A stretch of 64,000 nt of DNA, taken from Treponema sp. (GTDB lineage: Bacteria > Spirochaetota > Spirochaetia > Treponematales > Treponemataceae). Positions 17,130 through 25,587 of the stretch are shown in pieces. How positions within the stretch are numbered: position 1 is the first letter of the stretch; each line of letters starts with the position of its first letter. The notes beneath the pieces were generated by a model. That model did not search any database and was not told where the DNA came from. It saw only the letters and a program-made list of their open reading frames with translations. A program made the position numbers and the translations under genes. Location: assembly GCA_017534445.1 (NCBI GenBank), contig JAFXWC010000041.1:1-64000 (forward strand), written 5' to 3'.

Positions 17130-17803
17130 TGTCACAGGTTGAATTGGCAAACGTAAGCAGAAAATTCAAAAGGGAGGAAAAAAAGTTTTACGCAGTTAAA
17201 AACATAAATTTAAAAATAGAAAGGGGAGATTTTGTCAGCATTGCAGGCCCGTCTGGAAGCGGAAAAAGCACCCTGCTGAATTTAATGGCAGGGCTTCTTC
17301 TTCCAGACGAAGGGGAAATTTTTGTGGAAGGAAAAAATATTTCTTCTGCAAATGACAAGGATTCATCCCTCTTGCGCAACAAGCTCATAGGCTACATTCC
17401 GCAGGGGAACGGACTTCTTTCAAACCTTACGGTACTGGACAACGTAAGGCTCCCTTTTTACCTGGGTAAAAACAAGGGAAAAGCAGGCAAGGAGGCATAC
17501 AAACTTTTGGAGAAGCTTGGGCTGGAAAAACTTTCAGGACTTTACCCTGCAAGCCTTTCCGGTGGAGAGACAAAAAGAGTCGCCATAGCGCGGTCGCTCA
17601 TAAACAAACCGGCTCTTCTTCTTGCAGATGAGCCAACAAGCGGACTTGATGCAGAGAACAGCGAGCAGATTGTCCAACTATTTAAGCAGATAGCGCAAAG
17701 AGGAACTACGGTCATCATGGTAACGCACGATTCTGCCGCAGCAAAAAGCACGCCGGTACAATACACAATGAAAGATGGAATCTTAAGTATAAAAACTATA
17801 TAG
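17129..17803 (+). CDS. LolD/MacB-type ABC transporter ATP-binding protein
   Basis: 224 residues with Walker A GPSGSGKST (~40-48), signature LSGGETKRVAIAR (~144-156), Walker B LLLADEPTSGLD and switch His in MVTHD. The Pro-Gln-Gly Q-loop IPQGNGLLSNLTVLDN is as in the LolD family. Energises the FtsX-type permease encoded just upstream (one-base overlap). The next gene starts 10 bases after its stop with SD AGGAGAA. Confidence 0.92.
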   Translation: MSQVELANVSRKFKREEKKFYAVKNINLKIERGDFVSIAGPSGSGKSTLLNLMAGLLLPDEGEIFVEGKNISSANDKDSSLLRNKLIGYIPQGNGLLSNLTVLDNVRLPFYLGKNKGKAGKEAYKLLEKLGLEKLSGLYPASLSGGETKRVAIARSLINKPALLLADEPTSGLDAENSEQIVQLFKQIAQRGTTVIMVTHDSAAAKSTPVQYTMKDGILSIKTI

Positions 17804-17813
17804 GAGAAAAGAA

Positions 17814-18836
17814 ATGAAAGCAAAGAAAATTTTCAAACTATCACTGAAAGCCTTGGCATTAATAACTTTTACAGCATCAATTATTTCCTGCACAAAAAAG
17901 CAAGGCAACGACAGCAAGTACAAGTACGGAAAGATCAACATTCCGGGACTGGACGGTTCACTTTGCGGAGCCCCAATTTACATAGCCTACGAAAAAGGCT
18001 TCTTTGCAGAGGAAGGTTTTGACGCAAAACTTATTTCTGCCGACACGGAATCAAGAAAAATAGGTCTTAACAACGGAAGCATTCCCATCGTAAACGGAGA
18101 CTTCCAGTTCTTCCCTTCCATCGAAGAAGGAGTGAACGTAAAGGTAGTAGACGGTCTTCACAACGGATGCATAAAATTCGTAGTACGCCCAGACTCAGAC
18201 ATAAAAACAGTCCAAGACCTAAAGGGAAAGAAAATCGGTGTAGACGAAATAGGCGGAACACCCCACCAAGTTGCCAGCCTATGGCTTGAACAGGCAGGAA
18301 TATCTGCACTTCAAAAGGACGGACAAGTTTCATTCCTTCCATTTGCAGACGGAAACCTTGAGCTCCAGGCACTCTACAATGGAGAACTCGACGTTGCCGC
18401 CATGTGGGATCCCCTGGGAAGCGTTGCTGAAAAAGCCGGAAAAGTAAAAGTCATCTTTGACCTTTCAACAGACCCGACCTTTAAGGGAAAATACTGTTGC
18501 TTCCTTTATGCCTCGTCAAAACTTCTAAGGGAAAAGCCTGATGAAATTGCAGCCCTTCTTCGCGCATACAGAAAGGCTCAGGACTGGATAAACAAGAATC
18601 CCGAAGAAACGGTTGACATCATAGTAAGCGGAAAGTATTCCCAGATAGACGACAAGGAACTTGCCGTGGACCTTATAAAAAGCTATGAGTATCCATCCGT
18701 ACAAGACCGGAGTGAAAACAAGCAGAACGTTGAATCCGACGTGCACTACTTTGTAAAAGCGCTCTACGACATAGGCTACCTAAAAAGCAACCCGGATGAC
18801 TTTGCAAAAAAGATTTATGAAAAGGTGGAATTGTAA
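17814..18836 (+). CDS. SsuA/NMT1-type substrate-binding lipoprotein
   Basis: 340 residues. Signal peptide with lipobox IISC (Cys ~26), then a periplasmic-binding fold of the SsuA/TauA/ThiY group (GSLCGAPIYIAYEKGFFAEEG near residue 45; DLKGKKIGVDEIGG). The following permease and ATPase genes complete an importer. Family substrates are sulfonates, taurine, nitrate or thiamine precursors. Because the operon ends in O-acetylhomoserine sulfhydrylase, a sulfur compound is the likely cargo (inference). Confidence 0.88.
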   Translation: MKAKKIFKLSLKALALITFTASIISCTKKQGNDSKYKYGKINIPGLDGSLCGAPIYIAYEKGFFAEEGFDAKLISADTESRKIGLNNGSIPIVNGDFQFFPSIEEGVNVKVVDGLHNGCIKFVVRPDSDIKTVQDLKGKKIGVDEIGGTPHQVASLWLEQAGISALQKDGQVSFLPFADGNLELQALYNGELDVAAMWDPLGSVAEKAGKVKVIFDLSTDPTFKGKYCCFLYASSKLLREKPDEIAALLRAYRKAQDWINKNPEETVDIIVSGKYSQIDDKELAVDLIKSYEYPSVQDRSENKQNVESDVHYFVKALYDIGYLKSNPDDFAKKIYEKVEL

Positions 18837-18838
18837 TC

Positions 18839-19825
18839 ATGCCAATAAAATTTGCCGGTGAAATTGCGCTTACACTTTCAGGATTTGTGATTGCAATCCT
18901 AGCAAACATCTTTGTACCGCAAGTTTCACCTGACGTAATAATAGAAGATTATCAGATTGGCTCATTGACGGTCAACATGAACATTGCCTACAGATTCATT
19001 CTGGGACTAATCGCAGCCTTCTATCTTGCGCTTGGAATCTATTCGTCAACGGAAAAAACAAGGCGGAAGAAATTCAAAAAAAGAATTCCCTTCCGTTTTG
19101 CAATGGGCTTACTCTTGTTCATCTGGGATCTGACGGGAACAAAGCTGCTGCTTTTACCCCAGCCATTCTTTCCAGGACCTGCGGGAATTGTTAGGGCATT
19201 CCTTATGGAAAGCGGATTTATTCTGCAGAACACACTGTATTCATTGCGTTTGTTCACGGCAGGATTCTTGCTTGGAGTAGTCTTTGGTGTGGGAACAGGA
19301 ATGTTAATCGGATGGTTCCCAAAAGTCCATTACTGGCTTTCTCCGGTGCTGAATGTTTCAGGAATAATCCCGGCGGTAGCATGGATGCCATTTGCGCTTA
19401 CCCTCTTTCCAACTCCCTTTGTGGCGGCGGTTTTCCTTATAGTCATAAGCGCATGGTTTCCGGTTGCTTCCCTTACGGCTTCGGGAATTCAAAGCACTCC
19501 AAAAACACTTTTTGAAGTTGCGCGTACACTGGGAGCAAATACCTTTCACCTGGTATTTTTTGTGGCAGTACCGCACGCAATGCCACAGATTTTCACCGGC
19601 ATAAACACCGCATGTGCATTCGCCTTTACCACGCTTGTCATGGCAGAAATGATGGGGCAGCCAGGCGGCTTGGGCTACTACATAAACGCATCAAAAGTTT
19701 GGAGTGCATACTACAAGGTATTTGCCGCAATAATCATCATGGCAATTCTTTTTAGCTTGATTTCTTCAGCTATAAAAATGATTGAATCAAGAATACTCCG
19801 TTGGCAGAGGGGGCTTTTAAAATGA
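18839..19825 (+). CDS. SsuC/TauC-type ABC transporter permease
   Basis: 328 residues. An N-terminal extension with two hydrophobic helices (~8-28 and ~50-65) precedes a standard BPD_transp_1 domain with the EAA loop (FEVARTLGANTFHLVFFVAVPHA cut here to its key residues EVARTLGAN). It follows the binding protein by two bases and overlaps the ATPase by four (ATGA). It forms the inner-membrane channel of the sulfonate/taurine-type importer. The extra N-terminal helices are unusual for SsuC. Confidence 0.88.
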   Translation: MPIKFAGEIALTLSGFVIAILANIFVPQVSPDVIIEDYQIGSLTVNMNIAYRFILGLIAAFYLALGIYSSTEKTRRKKFKKRIPFRFAMGLLLFIWDLTGTKLLLLPQPFFPGPAGIVRAFLMESGFILQNTLYSLRLFTAGFLLGVVFGVGTGMLIGWFPKVHYWLSPVLNVSGIIPAVAWMPFALTLFPTPFVAAVFLIVISAWFPVASLTASGIQSTPKTLFEVARTLGANTFHLVFFVAVPHAMPQIFTGINTACAFAFTTLVMAEMMGQPGGLGYYINASKVWSAYYKVFAAIIIMAILFSLISSAIKMIESRILRWQRGLLK

Positions 19826-20601
19826 GTGGACAAATTTTGGAAATAAAGAATGTAAAAAGAACCTATGCCAGCGAAGAAACAAGCATCAATGTTTTGGACG
19901 ACATAAACCTTTCGGTTCAAAAAGGAGAATTCATTTCGATTATAGGGCTTTCAGGATGCGGAAAGACAACTCTTCTGCGCCTGATTGCAGGCCTGGACAA
20001 ACCGCAGGGGGGACAGTTGATTTTGAACGGACAAGAAATAAAATCACCATCCCCTTCAAAAGGATACGTCTTTCAAAAGGAAGGACTCTTCAACTGGCTA
20101 ACGGTTGAGCAGAACATAGCCTTTGGGCTAAAGGCGCGTCATGCATACCGCGAAAACAAAAATAAAATCGCAAGCTACATAGATCTGGTTGGGCTTACGG
20201 GCTTTGAAAAATCATATCCCCATCAGATTAGCGGCGGCATGGCACAAAGGGTTGCAATAGCAAGGGCTTTAATCAACAACCCGGACTTGCTTTTGCTGGA
20301 CGAGCCTATGGGTGCGCTCGATTCATTCACAAGGGCAGACATTCAGGACAAGCTTCTTGAAATAAGAAAGGCAGACAAGGTTACCATGATTCTTGTAACG
20401 CATGACATTGACGAAGCAATCTATCTTTCCGACAGAATCGTCATCATGTCCCCCCGCCCGGGAAGAATCAGCGAAGTCTTGCAAGTGGACATTCCTTATC
20501 CACGGCACAGGGGCGGAACAGAATTTCTTGCGATGAGGAAAAGCATTCTTCAGAAATTTCAACTGGCAACGGCACAACCGCAGCCGGAATATCAAATTTA
20601 A
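19822..20601 (+). CDS. SsuB/TauB-type ABC transporter ATP-binding protein
   Basis: 259 residues from ATG 19822, which overlaps the permease TGA (ATGA). Walker A GLSGCGKTT, signature ISGGMAQRVAIAR, Walker B LLLLDEPMGALD, switch His LVTHDIDEA, and the C-terminal SPRPGRI segment characteristic of the nitrate/sulfonate/taurine group. An in-frame ATG seven codons upstream lies inside the permease gene and is less likely. SD for the next gene (GGAGGA) follows 12 bases after the stop. Confidence 0.92.
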   Translation: MSGQILEIKNVKRTYASEETSINVLDDINLSVQKGEFISIIGLSGCGKTTLLRLIAGLDKPQGGQLILNGQEIKSPSPSKGYVFQKEGLFNWLTVEQNIAFGLKARHAYRENKNKIASYIDLVGLTGFEKSYPHQISGGMAQRVAIARALINNPDLLLLDEPMGALDSFTRADIQDKLLEIRKADKVTMILVTHDIDEAIYLSDRIVIMSPRPGRISEVLQVDIPYPRHRGGTEFLAMRKSILQKFQLATAQPQPEYQI

Positions 20602-20625
20602 CAAAAAGCAAACGGAGGAATTTTT

Positions 20626-21918
20626 ATGGCAGATTTTGACACATTAAGAATCAGGGCTGGTTACAAATCAAAGGACCACAATTATGCGGTCAACGTTCCA
20701 ATTTATCAAACCGCATCATTTGACTTGGGAAGTTTGGACAGGGCACACTCGCTGTGGTCAATGGATGAGGCAGGCGGAATTTACACAAGAGTCGGAAACC
20801 CTACCGTTGCCGTACTGGAAGAAAGAGTTACCGCCTTGTCTAAAGCCCACGGGGCTGTGGCCTTGGCTTCGGGAATGGCCGCAATCTCCTACGTAATACT
20901 TGCGCTAACGGAAGGGGGAAAGAACATAATTGCGCCACGATCACTTTACGGCGGAAGTGAAGATGCCTTCTCCCACTTTTACCCGCGCTTTGGTTCAGAA
21001 ATAAAATTCGTAAAAGACCGCTTCGACATTTCATCATATGAAGAATTGATTGACGAAAAGACAAGGGGCATTTATATAGAAAGCATTTCAAACCCAAATG
21101 CAGAGCTCTACGACATAGAAGCCTTAGCCGCCCTTGCCCACAAGCATGGCATTCCGCTTATTGTGGACAACACGGTTGCAACCCCCTACCTCTTTAATCC
21201 CTTTGAACACGGAGCGGATATAGTGGTTTACTCTGCCACAAAAGGTCTCGGAGGACACGGAAACACAATCGCTGGAATCGTCCTTGAAAGCGGAAAGTTC
21301 AGCTACTCAAAAGAAAAATTCCCCCAGTTCTACGAAAAATCATACAAGCTAAAGAACAAGCAGGGACAAAGCCGCTCTCCATTTGACATAGACGGCAAGG
21401 CTCCTCTCTTGATTCACCTGCGGGGTTTCTACCTTGAATTCATTGGGGCAGCCTTAAGCCCCTTCGACGCCTTCCTTATCCTCCAGGGACTTGATACAAT
21501 CTCCGAAAGAATTTCCAAGGAAACAAAAAACGCAGAGGCAGTTGTAAAATACCTTGAAGGTAAAAAAGAAGTCGCATGGGTCAACCACCCCAGTGCCAAG
21601 AATAGTCCTTTTAAAAACCTTGCGCAAAAATACTTTCCAAAGGGTGCAGGTGCAATCCTAAGCTTTGGTTTTTCAGGAACAGACGAACAGCTTGACGCAT
21701 TCATCCAGCATTTAAAATATTTCTCATACCACGTGAACATTGGCGACGTCCGCTCCCTGATTGTAAACTCCCCAAAGACAACGCACGCCGAACTTGATCC
21801 AGACCATCTTAAGGAAGCAGGAATCGAAGTGAACACCGTGCGCATATCCGCAGGCCTTGAAAGCAGCAACGACCTTATCCAGGACTTGGAAGAGGCATTT
21901 AAGGCTGTATTTGGATAA
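20626..21918 (+). CDS. metY: O-acetylhomoserine sulfhydrylase (PLP enzyme)
   Basis: 430 residues of the Cys/Met-metabolism PLP family: YTRVGNPT near 55, SGMAA (~87), and the PLP lysine in YSATKGLGGHGNTIAG (~210). At 430 residues with the long insertion after the lysine (FYEKSYKLKNKQGQSRSPFD region) it fits MetY rather than cystathionine synthase or lyase (~380-400). It makes homocysteine from O-acetylhomoserine and sulfide. As last gene of the import operon it would capture sulfur released from the imported compound; no desulfonase is encoded beside it. Confidence 0.9.
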   Translation: MADFDTLRIRAGYKSKDHNYAVNVPIYQTASFDLGSLDRAHSLWSMDEAGGIYTRVGNPTVAVLEERVTALSKAHGAVALASGMAAISYVILALTEGGKNIIAPRSLYGGSEDAFSHFYPRFGSEIKFVKDRFDISSYEELIDEKTRGIYIESISNPNAELYDIEALAALAHKHGIPLIVDNTVATPYLFNPFEHGADIVVYSATKGLGGHGNTIAGIVLESGKFSYSKEKFPQFYEKSYKLKNKQGQSRSPFDIDGKAPLLIHLRGFYLEFIGAALSPFDAFLILQGLDTISERISKETKNAEAVVKYLEGKKEVAWVNHPSAKNSPFKNLAQKYFPKGAGAILSFGFSGTDEQLDAFIQHLKYFSYHVNIGDVRSLIVNSPKTTHAELDPDHLKEAGIEVNTVRISAGLESSNDLIQDLEEAFKAVFG

Positions 21919-21936
21919 GCTATCTTTGCAATTATA

Positions 21937-21965
21937 TTGAATTTCCAGCACGTTTATGCTATGCT
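21937..21965 (+). promoter_or_regulatory. Promoter of glyA
   Basis: TTGAAT (21937-21942), 17-base spacer, TATGCT (21960-21965); SD GGAGAA precedes ATG 21996, giving a ~24-base leader. Confidence 0.65.
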
Positions 21966-21995
21966 TGCATAAATTCTTATTTCTGGAGAAAAAAA

Positions 21996-23498
21996 ATGTC
22001 CACACCGATTCAAAACTATTTGGCCGCATGCGGAAACAACCCCAATCCGGCCATGATTTCTTACGTAGCTAACCTTCAGCAGGTAAAGGCTGTGCAACCA
22101 GAAATTGCTGCTTCCGTAGTAAACGAGCTGGAAAATCAGAGACGCCACCTAAAGCTTGTGGCAAGTGAAAACTACTGCTCGCTCAACGTACAGGCCGCAA
22201 TGGGCAACCTTCTTACAGACAAGTACGCAGAAGGCTTTCCCGAACACCGCTATTACGGCGGCTGCGTAAACATTGACGCTGTGGAAAACACCGCTGCCCG
22301 CGAAGCAGAAAAGCTTTTCGGAGCAGACTACGCTTATGTCCAGCCCCACTCCGGAGCAGACACAAACCTCGTTGCATACTGGGCAATCCTTAGCGCAAAA
22401 GTCGAAACCCCAACCCTTGAAGAGCTTGGCGTAAAGTCACTTGCAGAACTCACCGACGAACAGTTCGACATGCTAAGAAAACGCTTTGGAAACCAGAAGC
22501 TCATGGGACTTGACTATTCCTGTGGCGGACACCTTACCCACGGTTACCGTATGAACGTTTCAGCCCGCATGTTCGAAAGCCATCCCTACGGTGTTGATAA
22601 AGAAACAGGCCTTCTTGACTACGACGCAATCGAAAAGCAGGCAATGGAAGTAAAGCCGCTCATCCTTCTTACAGGATTCTCTGCTTACCCACGCCGCATA
22701 GACTTTAAGCGCTTCCGCTCAATAGCAGACAAGTGCGGTGCAGTCCTTATGGTAGACATGGCACACTTTGCAGGACTCGTAGCAGGAAAGGTTCTTACAG
22801 GTGACTATGACCCAGTAAAGTGGGCAGACATTGTAACAACAACAACCCACAAGACCCTCCGTGGCCCACGCGGTGCAATGATTCTCTGCAAGGAAGAGTT
22901 CAGGGACTATGTAAACAAGGGATGCCCAATGGTACTCGGAGGACCTCTCGGACACGTAATGGCGGCAAAGGCAGTTGCTCTTAGGGAAGCAAACAGCCCG
23001 GCATTCCAGGAATACGCCCACAACGTAGTCAAGAACGCACAAGCCCTTGCAAACGAATGCATGGCCCTTGGAATGAAGCTCCAGACAGGCGGAACTGAAA
23101 ACCACCTTATGCTCATAGACGTAACAACATACGGACTTACAGGAAAGCAGGCAGAAGCAGCCCTGTTCAAGTGCGGAGTAACCGCAAACGCAAACGCACT
23201 CCCCTACGACAAGAACGGCGCATGGTGGACAAGCGGAATCCGTGTTGGAACCCCTGGCCTTACAACACTCGGCATGACCGAAAGCGACATGAAGGAAGTT
23301 GCCCACATCATAGACCTTGTTCTTAAGGGAACAAAGCCTGGCCTTACAAAAGAAGGAAAACCGGCAAAGGGCAAGATTGACCTTGACGAAGCCACGGAAA
23401 AGCAGGCAAAGGAACGCGTACAAAAGCTTCTTGGCGAACACGTTCTCTACCCCGAACTTGACCTTGACTTCCTCAAGAAAGAATTTGTAAACGCATAA
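21996..23498 (+). CDS. glyA: Serine hydroxymethyltransferase
   Basis: 500 residues. The PLP lysine is in TTTTHKTLRGPRG (~285-297). Other family marks are LVASENYCS, HRYYGGC, QPHSGADTN, DMAHFAGLVAGK. It interconverts serine and glycine while loading tetrahydrofolate with a one-carbon unit. It is ~85 residues longer than the usual 415: an N-terminal extension of ~45 and an insert around 130-165 (TLEELGVKSLAELTDEQF). This long form is typical of treponemal GlyA. Codon use is strongly biased, in line with high expression. Monocistronic between its own promoter and repeat copy C. Confidence 0.95.
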   Translation: MSTPIQNYLAACGNNPNPAMISYVANLQQVKAVQPEIAASVVNELENQRRHLKLVASENYCSLNVQAAMGNLLTDKYAEGFPEHRYYGGCVNIDAVENTAAREAEKLFGADYAYVQPHSGADTNLVAYWAILSAKVETPTLEELGVKSLAELTDEQFDMLRKRFGNQKLMGLDYSCGGHLTHGYRMNVSARMFESHPYGVDKETGLLDYDAIEKQAMEVKPLILLTGFSAYPRRIDFKRFRSIADKCGAVLMVDMAHFAGLVAGKVLTGDYDPVKWADIVTTTTHKTLRGPRGAMILCKEEFRDYVNKGCPMVLGGPLGHVMAAKAVALREANSPAFQEYAHNVVKNAQALANECMALGMKLQTGGTENHLMLIDVTTYGLTGKQAEAALFKCGVTANANALPYDKNGAWWTSGIRVGTPGLTTLGMTESDMKEVAHIIDLVLKGTKPGLTKEGKPAKGKIDLDEATEKQAKERVQKLLGEHVLYPELDLDFLKKEFVNA

Positions 23499-23527
23499 TT
23501 TCTAAATTTATTTCTGTCTAATAATCT

Positions 23528-23636
23528 GGGCGTTGCCCCGCATGCGCGGGGCCGCGCTTTCCAGGGTTCCGCGGGGCCCTACCCGCTCCATTGCCTGTCG
23601 GCAACCCGCATGCGCGGGCCCTTACAATCGCTAACG
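23528..23636 (-). repeat. Structured intergenic repeat, copy C
   Basis: On the minus strand: GATTGTAAGGG core, CCCGC-GCAT-GCGGG, TTGCC-GACA-GGCAA, GCGGG/CCCGC, then CCCT closing on AGGG and GGAAAGC. A further CCCCGC-GCAT-GCGGGG hairpin follows. It lies directly between glyA and the nuclease gene. Confidence 0.7.
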
Positions 23637-23669
23637 CAAGAAGCGGGAGCTGCATCTGTAGGAGATGCC

Positions 23670-24713
23670 ATGAAAAATATCAAACTGCATCTTTTTCTGT
23701 CAGCAACCATCCTCCTGCTTACCGGCTGCTCCACCGTCCCCTATACGCAGACAGAGCAAGCAGAACACGCACGCACAGAAAACGGCAGGCTTTACCAAGA
23801 GCTTGCACCAGGTTGCGTTTCCACGGAAGAATACAACTACCTAACAGGCATCTGGAATTCAGGGCAGGACAGCCTTGCGCTACAGATTCCACTCTGCAAG
23901 GCAACAAGCCATCTCCTTAATCAGACCAAAAGAAACTCATTCACCGTTGTCGGTTTGGACGGCAATGAAGAAACAGAAGCAGAAAGCGAAAAAGACGAAA
24001 AACCGCCAAAGGACCACGAGCTACACACATACGCAGGCTACACCCTCTGCTACAGGGAAAGCTATGAACAGTCAGAATGGGTTGCCTACAGCCTAACAAG
24101 GAGCCAGCTTGAGCACAAGGTAACGGGGCGCACCAACGACTTTAGGGCAGACACACTCATCTCCACAGGCTCTGCAAAACCGGCAGACTACAAGGGTTCA
24201 GGCTTTGACAGGGGACACCTTGCACCGGCCGCAGACATGGCATGGAGCCTAAAAAGCGCACACGACAGCTTCCTCATGAGCAACATGAGCCCCCAGGCCC
24301 CATCCTTCAACAGGGTAATATGGAAGCTCTTGGAAGAAGCGGTAAGAAATTGGGCGCAGCAATACGGCACAATCTACGTGGTTACAGGCCCCGTCCTTGA
24401 AAAAAAGTCAAATGAATACCAATCCATAGGGGAAAGCAAAGTTGCGGTTCCAGAATACTTCTACAAGGCACTACTTGTTTTCATCCCGGTCTACGCAGAA
24501 AGCAATTCATCCACAGGAGAAATAGAAGCCTACCGCGTCCAGTGTGCGGCATTCATAGTGCCCAACAAAGGCTCTGGCAAAGACATATACAAATTCATCT
24601 GTTCAGTAGACCTGGCAGAAGAAAGAACAGGCCTGGACTTCTTTGCAAACCTACCCGACGAAGTTGAAGATCTTGCAGAAAGCGAATGCGGAGAAATTTT
24701 TCTAGAACCCTAA
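23670..24713 (+). CDS. DNA/RNA non-specific endonuclease, lipoprotein
   Basis: 347 residues from ATG 23670 (SD AGGAG, spacing 5). Signal peptide with lipobox LTGC (Cys ~20). The catalytic segment FDRGHLAPAADM (~172-183) is the DRGH motif of the Serratia-nuclease/EndoG family with the general-base His; the Asn of the metal site is in SNMSPQ downstream. Such enzymes cut DNA and RNA without sequence preference, using Mg2+. A surface lipoprotein nuclease would serve nucleic-acid scavenging, consistent with the nucleobase permeases, adenosine deaminase and apt in the window. Confidence 0.9.
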   Translation: MKNIKLHLFLSATILLLTGCSTVPYTQTEQAEHARTENGRLYQELAPGCVSTEEYNYLTGIWNSGQDSLALQIPLCKATSHLLNQTKRNSFTVVGLDGNEETEAESEKDEKPPKDHELHTYAGYTLCYRESYEQSEWVAYSLTRSQLEHKVTGRTNDFRADTLISTGSAKPADYKGSGFDRGHLAPAADMAWSLKSAHDSFLMSNMSPQAPSFNRVIWKLLEEAVRNWAQQYGTIYVVTGPVLEKKSNEYQSIGESKVAVPEYFYKALLVFIPVYAESNSSTGEIEAYRVQCAAFIVPNKGSGKDIYKFICSVDLAEERTGLDFFANLPDEVEDLAESECGEIFLEP

Positions 24714-25025
24714 CTTGTTTGCAAACAAAAACCTAGCCGGGATTGGAGGGGTTGCGAAGCAAGTACCCGAAGGGTACCGGCCGAAAGGCAAGCCCCGCAA
24801 AGCCCGTACAAAATGGCCTCCCTGCCATTTTGTACTTACAGGTTTTCTTCGAAAACCTGCGGATATTTATGCAAACAAAAAAACGCGCCATCCATGGCGC
24901 TAGCAGTCCACAAAAATAACAACGGCAGGGGCAGTTTCAAAGGGCGGCGGCTTCAAAGAATTCAATAAATTCAGAAATCCAATAAATTCACAATCTCATG
25001 GATTCACAATCCTATAGATTCACAA
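24714..25025. other. Gene-free region holding two repeat types
   Basis: Contains structured repeat copy D (24731-24903) and a 16-base tandem repeat running into the apt stop codon. No gene supported. Confidence 0.6.
24731..24903 (+). repeat. Structured intergenic repeat, copy D (long form)
   Basis: Core GATTGGAGGGG; hairpins TTGC-GAA-GCAA, GTACCC-GAA-GGGTAC, GCC-GAAA-GGC; CCCC closes on GGGG; the outer pair is CGGG/CCCG, the reverse of copy B. The tail has three perfect hairpins: GTACAAAATGG/CCATTTTGTAC, CAGGTTTTC/GAAAACCTG and GCGCCA/TGGCGC. Confidence 0.78.
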
Positions 25026-25033
25026 TCACATGG
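24986..25033 (+). repeat. 16-base tandem repeat, three units
   Basis: ATTCACAATCTCATGG, ATTCACAATCCTATAG and ATTCACAATCACATGG follow each other without gaps (24986, 25002, 25018). The third unit includes the apt stop codon (25028-25026). Confidence 0.8.
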
Positions 25034-25574
25034 ACTCAGAATTGTAGTTCACAAGCGTGGTTGCCTTAACTGGAGAAAGCACCCTGTCATAGTTAAGGAA
25101 GGGAAGCCCAATCACTCCAAAAACACCCGCAACGCTGGCACCCCCCTGTTCAACAAGATTCCTTGCGGCGGCAAGAGTTCCACCGGTAGCAATAAGGTCG
25201 TCCACCAAAAGAATGCGCTTGTCCTTGGTAATGTCCGCCACATGGACCTCTATCTCCGCAGTACCGTATTCAAGGCTGTACTTGCAGCTGAATGTCTTTC
25301 CGGGAAGCTTACCCTTCTTTCGTATAAGCACAAGCGGAATCCCCATGCGGATTGCAAATGGAGAGGCAAAAATAAAACCGCGGGATTCAATGGCCGCAAC
25401 CGCATCAATCTTTTCATCCTTGTAAATTTCAACCATGCGGTCAATGCAATAATTGAACGCTTCGGGATGACGCAATATGCCTGTAATGTCGTAAAACAAA
25501 ACCCCCGGCTTTGGAAAGTCAGGAATTCTTCCGATTACCTTGTCCAATACTTCAAAATCTTTATTCTGTGCCAT
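25026..25574 (-). CDS. apt: Adenine phosphoribosyltransferase
   Basis: 182 residues, full length for Apt. Type I PRTase motif ILLVDDLIATGGTLAAA (~128-144) binds PRPP; IPDFPKPGVLFYDITGIL (~17-34) is the Apt N-terminal signature; AIESRGFIFASP matches the adenine-site region. It converts adenine and PRPP to AMP in the cytoplasm. It lies 13 bases after the tyrA stop, so both are probably one transcript. SD-like AGAAAG precedes the ATG. The gene end overlaps a 16-base tandem repeat. Confidence 0.93.
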   Translation of the reverse strand: MAQNKDFEVLDKVIGRIPDFPKPGVLFYDITGILRHPEAFNYCIDRMVEIYKDEKIDAVAAIESRGFIFASPFAIRMGIPLVLIRKKGKLPGKTFSCKYSLEYGTAEIEVHVADITKDKRILLVDDLIATGGTLAAARNLVEQGGASVAGVFGVIGLPFLNYDRVLSPVKATTLVNYNSESM

Positions 25575-25587
25575 GCTTTCTATTTTA

